This document shows positions 15,408-18,530 of a stretch of 18,530 bases of DNA, in pieces. The notes under the pieces were generated by a model that saw only the letters and a list, made by a program, of their open reading frames with translations, searched no databases and was not told the DNA's origin. Every line of letters begins with the position of its first letter. Position 1 is the stretch's first letter. Source of the DNA: Nostoc sp. GT001 (GTDB taxonomy: Bacteria; Cyanobacteriota; Cyanobacteriia; Cyanobacteriales; Nostocaceae); contig NZ_JAUDRJ010000003.1 in the NCBI RefSeq assembly GCF_030382115.1, positions 2,883,294 to 2,901,823 of the forward strand, in the 5' to 3' direction. The position numbers and the translations under genes are program-made.

Positions 15408-15521
15408 GTGGGTTTCAAACTCTCAATTATTCTTAGATTTTGTTTGTGTATTCAAGCCAGTTTGTCTTCTCCCTACAGCCCTTTGAGTACGTCCCGTTGA
15501 ATGAAGGGGAGACGCTAGGTG

Positions 15522-18164
15522 CTATGTAGCAATCTGTGGTACTGACACCTTCACAAGCACTTTTTTGCTAAAAGACAGACCGTTTTCATTTTTGTCAATG
15601 ATAATCGTGTCTCCAGAGATAAAAGTATTTTCCAATAATTTGGTGGCGAGGGGGTTTTCTACTTCTCGCTGAATTGCCCGTTTGAGTGGACGCGCACCGT
15701 AAACTGGGTCATAGCCTGATTCGACAAGGTGATCGCAGGCAGATTGGGATATCTCAAAGAAGATTTTTTGCTCGCGGAGGAGATTTTCTACCCGTTTGAG
15801 TTGGATGCGGATGATCTGCCGCATTTCCGTGCGGCTGAGGGTATGGAAGAGAATAATATCATCAACGCGGTTGAGAAATTCGGGGCGGAAATGCGATCGC
15901 AAACCTTCCATTACCCGCTTCCGCATCGTTTCATACTGGGAATCATCACCAGATATATCCAAAATATGTTCGCTACCAATGTTACTGGTCATCACAATAA
16001 CGCTGTTACGAAAATCTACCGTTCTTCCCTGAGAATCAGTAATTCTCCCATCATCCAACACCTGCAATAAAATATTGAACACATCGGGGTGCGCTTTTTC
16101 CACTTCATCCAACAGCACCACTGAGTAAGGACGGCGACGAATTGCCTCGGAAAGTTGACCGCCTTCTTCATAGCCTACATATCCTGGAGGCGCTCCCACT
16201 AACCGAGAAACTGAGTGTTTTTCCATATACTCAGACATATCTAAGCGCACCAATGCATCATCAGAATCAAAGAGAAACTGAGCTAAAGCACGGGCGAGTT
16301 CGGTTTTGCCCACACCTGTAGGACCCATGAACAAAAATGAACCAATGGGACGAGAGGGGTCTTTCATTCCCGCACGGGCGCGGCGAATTGCGGCAGCTAC
16401 TGCTTCGACAGCCTCTTCTTGCCCAATGACTCGTTGATGCAAATGACTTTCTAGTTGCAGCAATTTTTGCCGTTCCGATTCCAACAGGCGATTTACGGGA
16501 ATTCCTGTCCACTTGGCGACGATTTCGGCAATATCGGCTTCGGTGACTTGTTCTCGAAGTAAAGTGGAACCTTGGTTTTGAATTTCTAAAAGGCTGGCTT
16601 CTTTGGCTTCGCGATCGTGCTGTACTCCTTCTAATTTGCCATACTTCAGTTGGGCAGCTTTATTTAGGTCATAAGCACGTTCCGCCTGTTCAATTTGCAC
16701 TCGTAGGGCATCTTCTTCTTTCTTTAAGGCACTTATAGCCTCCAATAGCTGCTTTTCGCCTTGCCATTGCTCATTAAATATTTGCTGTTTTTCCGTTAAA
16801 TTGGCGATTTCTTGTTCAATGCGCTCTAAACGTTCTTTCGTTTGAGGAGTACCCTTTTCTTCGCCAGCTAATGACAGCTTTTCCATTTCTAACTGCATGA
16901 GGCGGCGATCAATGGTTTCCAATTCGGCTGGTTTGGAGGTAATCTCCATTTTCAATTGTGCTGCTGCTTCATCCACCAAATCAATAGCTTTATCTGGTAG
17001 GAAGCGATCGCTAATATAACGTGCTGATAAAGTGGCTGCTGCTACCAAAGCCGAATCAGAAATTTTGACGTTGTGATGGACTTCATAGCGTTCTTTCAAT
17101 CCCCGCAGAATGGAAATAGTATTTTCCACACTTGGCTGATCCACAAATACTTGCTGGAAGCGGCGTTCTAGGGCAGCGTCTTTCTCAATATGTTTGCGGA
17201 ACTCGTCTAGGGTAGTAGCGCCAATGCAACGCAGTTCTCCCCGCGCCAGCATTGGTTTGAGTAAATTTCCCGCATCCATTGCTCCTTGTTGAGTAGAACC
17301 TGCGCCGACTACGGTGTGCAGTTCGTCAATAAACAGAACAATGTCACCGTTAGATTCAGTAACTTCCTTGAGAACTGCTTTTAGGCGTTCTTCAAATTCA
17401 CCTCGTAATTTTGCTCCAGCAATTAAACTGCCGATATCTAACGAGATCAATTTGCGGTTTTTCAGAGATTCGGGAACGTCACCATTTACCATCCGCTGTG
17501 CTAAAGCTTCGGCGATCGCAGTCTTACCTACCCCCGGTTCACCAATTAGTACGGGGTTATTTTTGCTACGACGAGACAAGACTTGAATTACCCGCCGAAT
17601 TTCATCATCCCGCCCAATCACCGGGTCGAGTTTTCCAGCTTTTGCCTGTTCTGTCAAATCTCTACCAAATTTTTGTAAGGCTTCGTAGCGGGATTCTGGG
17701 GTTTGATCTGTTACCTTTTGACTACCGCGAACCGTTTTGATAGTAGCTTCAAGTTTAGGTGCATCCGCACTAAAGCCTTTGAGGATCTTTCGTCCAATGC
17801 GATCGTCTTCAGCAAAGGCTAAGAGTATGTGTTCCACGGAAATGTAGGAATCTTTCATCCTGACTCTAGCTTCCTCGGCTCGGTCTAGTAAAATATCTAA
17901 ATTGCGACTAAGGTAAAGCTGATCGCTTTTACCAACTTTGGGCTGTCGTTGGGTAAAAGCTTCTAGCTGTTGCTGCAAGCGGATTGGATCTACCTCAGAT
18001 CGAGCCAGGATACGTATAGCTAGACTAGTTGGTTCTTCTAACAGAGCAATAATTAAATGTTCAACATCTAGTTGCTGTTGTTGATAAGCACGGACTATAT
18101 CCTGAGATTTAACAATCGCTTCCCAGGCTTTATCAGTAAATTTATTTGGATCTGTAGGTTGCAT
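15522..18164 (-). CDS. clpB: ATP-dependent disaggregase ClpB
   Basis: 880-aa Hsp100 chaperone, full length for ClpB. It extracts polypeptides from aggregates with DnaK/DnaJ/GrpE and threads them through a hexameric pore. Domains: N-domain (1-145); NBD1 with Walker A GEPGVGKT (208-215), Walker B VLFIDELH (276-283) and arginine finger ERRF (333-336); coiled-coil M-domain (about 410-535), which distinguishes ClpB from ClpA/ClpC; NBD2 with GPTGVGKT (614-621), pore loop GYVG (661-664), Walker B VVLLDE (682-687) and sensor 2 GARPLKR (823-829). No ClpP-binding IGF/IGL loop was seen, as expected. The NBD1 pore loop reads AKLRGEF (251-257) where ClpB proteins usually have AKYRGEF, so Tyr is replaced by Leu253. 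Cyanobacteria often carry two ClpB proteins (heat-induced ClpB1 and constitutive ClpB2); which one this is cannot be told. No CIRCE element is visible upstream, and the ribosome site is weak. Confidence 0.95.
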   Translation of the reverse strand: MQPTDPNKFTDKAWEAIVKSQDIVRAYQQQQLDVEHLIIALLEEPTSLAIRILARSEVDPIRLQQQLEAFTQRQPKVGKSDQLYLSRNLDILLDRAEEARVRMKDSYISVEHILLAFAEDDRIGRKILKGFSADAPKLEATIKTVRGSQKVTDQTPESRYEALQKFGRDLTEQAKAGKLDPVIGRDDEIRRVIQVLSRRSKNNPVLIGEPGVGKTAIAEALAQRMVNGDVPESLKNRKLISLDIGSLIAGAKLRGEFEERLKAVLKEVTESNGDIVLFIDELHTVVGAGSTQQGAMDAGNLLKPMLARGELRCIGATTLDEFRKHIEKDAALERRFQQVFVDQPSVENTISILRGLKERYEVHHNVKISDSALVAAATLSARYISDRFLPDKAIDLVDEAAAQLKMEITSKPAELETIDRRLMQLEMEKLSLAGEEKGTPQTKERLERIEQEIANLTEKQQIFNEQWQGEKQLLEAISALKKEEDALRVQIEQAERAYDLNKAAQLKYGKLEGVQHDREAKEASLLEIQNQGSTLLREQVTEADIAEIVAKWTGIPVNRLLESERQKLLQLESHLHQRVIGQEEAVEAVAAAIRRARAGMKDPSRPIGSFLFMGPTGVGKTELARALAQFLFDSDDALVRLDMSEYMEKHSVSRLVGAPPGYVGYEEGGQLSEAIRRRPYSVVLLDEVEKAHPDVFNILLQVLDDGRITDSQGRTVDFRNSVIVMTSNIGSEHILDISGDDSQYETMRKRVMEGLRSHFRPEFLNRVDDIILFHTLSRTEMRQIIRIQLKRVENLLREQKIFFEISQSACDHLVESGYDPVYGARPLKRAIQREVENPLATKLLENTFISGDTIIIDKNENGLSFSKKVLVKVSVPQIAT

Positions 18165-18530
18165 CTTTAGAATTTTGGAATTTTGATTTTTAGTTGTTTA
18201 TGGAGTGGAATTGGGTATTAAGTAGTCGGACACAATTAAATTCATTGGTGGAGATAGGGAACAGGTTACAGGTTACAGGAAAAAACTTGTGTAATTAATT
18301 CTGTCTGATTACTTAAGGATTGGTAAGAAAATTAAGTCCCCAGTCCCCAGTCCCTAATTATCCAAACATTGTCAGCGGATATCCGCGTGTATCTCCGGTG
18401 GCAATTTTGCATTGCTAATTGGTGATAGCTTAATTCATTACCTATTTCCTAATTTAAAACGAAAACACTGTTCTGAACGGACTTTGCCAGATGGTGTTAT
18501 TGGAGCGATCGCTACGACGGGCTATTCGGC
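18165..18530. other. Region upstream of clpB with heptamer repeats
   Basis: 366 bp to the window edge. It holds CAGGTTA repeats at 18262-18279 and AGTCCCC repeats at 18335-18355, both common intergenic heptamers in Nostocales. The last 30 bases (GGAGCGATCGCTACGACGGG onward) resemble another interspersed repeat. No clear clpB promoter, CIRCE element or gene was found. Confidence 0.55.

Larger units (their letters stand above)
14983..15521. other. Gap between RTX gene and clpB with clustered hairpins
   Basis: 539 bp. The first 200 bases carry the doubtful Cys-rich frame. Bases 15276-15407 hold several inverted repeats, listed separately. The rest up to the clpB stop shows no further structure that I can support. 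Confidence 0.55.

Noticed and set aside
18165..18400. CIRCE heat-shock operator upstream of clpB
   Set aside because: No TTAGCACTC-N9-GAGTGCTAA or close variant was found on either strand.

Overview
The window looks like chromosomal DNA of a filamentous, heterocyst-forming type cyanobacterium (Nostocales). This is inferred from many HIP1 octamers (GCGATCGC), Nostoc-type interspersed repeats (GGCTACGCCTACGC inside one gene, TTCGCGTAGCGTCTCGTAGAGA near 8021), tandem heptamers in several gaps, a PEP-CTERM-tagged exoprotein, an NB-ARC/WD40 protein and cyanobacterial-type ClpB and MltA. No rRNA, tRNA, CRISPR array or intact insertion sequence was seen.

Layout. (1) 256-3795 (+) is a large STAND protein: N-terminal helix-turn-helix, NB-ARC ATPase, a short pentapeptide-like stretch and fourteen WD40 blades. 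(2) 7710-3815 (-) is a tight three-gene set, probably one transcript: a thiamine-diphosphate (ThDP) enzyme, a ketoacyl-ACP-synthase-III-like protein whose catalytic His position reads Asn, and a secreted GDSL/SGNH hydrolase with a PEP-CTERM anchor. This is the best candidate for an undescribed small-molecule pathway. (3) 7711-8132 is a gap with an interspersed repeat and a terminator-like hairpin pointing (+), followed by a HAD hydrolase (8133-8825) and a conserved cyanobacterial protein of unknown function (9081-9950). (4) 11553-10036 (-) is a two-gene unit: a small conserved protein abutting the lytic transglycosylase MltA. Both starts are preceded by the same inverted repeat at the same distance. 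(5) 13345-11921 (-) is a second HTH-NB-ARC protein related to the first but without any sensor or effector domain. (6) 13346-14553 is a 1.2-kb stretch with no convincing gene, then a small RTX calcium-binding protein (14554-14982). (7) 14983-15521 is a gap containing a cluster of hairpins. (8) 18164-15522 (-) is a ClpB disaggregase, with an upstream gap of heptamer repeats.

How the parts may work together. The two HTH-NB-ARC proteins share N-terminal and ATPase architecture about 8 kb apart and may interact or be duplicates. The ThDP/KAS-III-like pair could make and transfer an acyl or ketol product, with the surface-anchored esterase acting on it outside. MltA and its small partner belong to cell-wall turnover. 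ClpB is housekeeping or stress proteostasis. Product assignments rest on motifs read by eye; no database search was possible.
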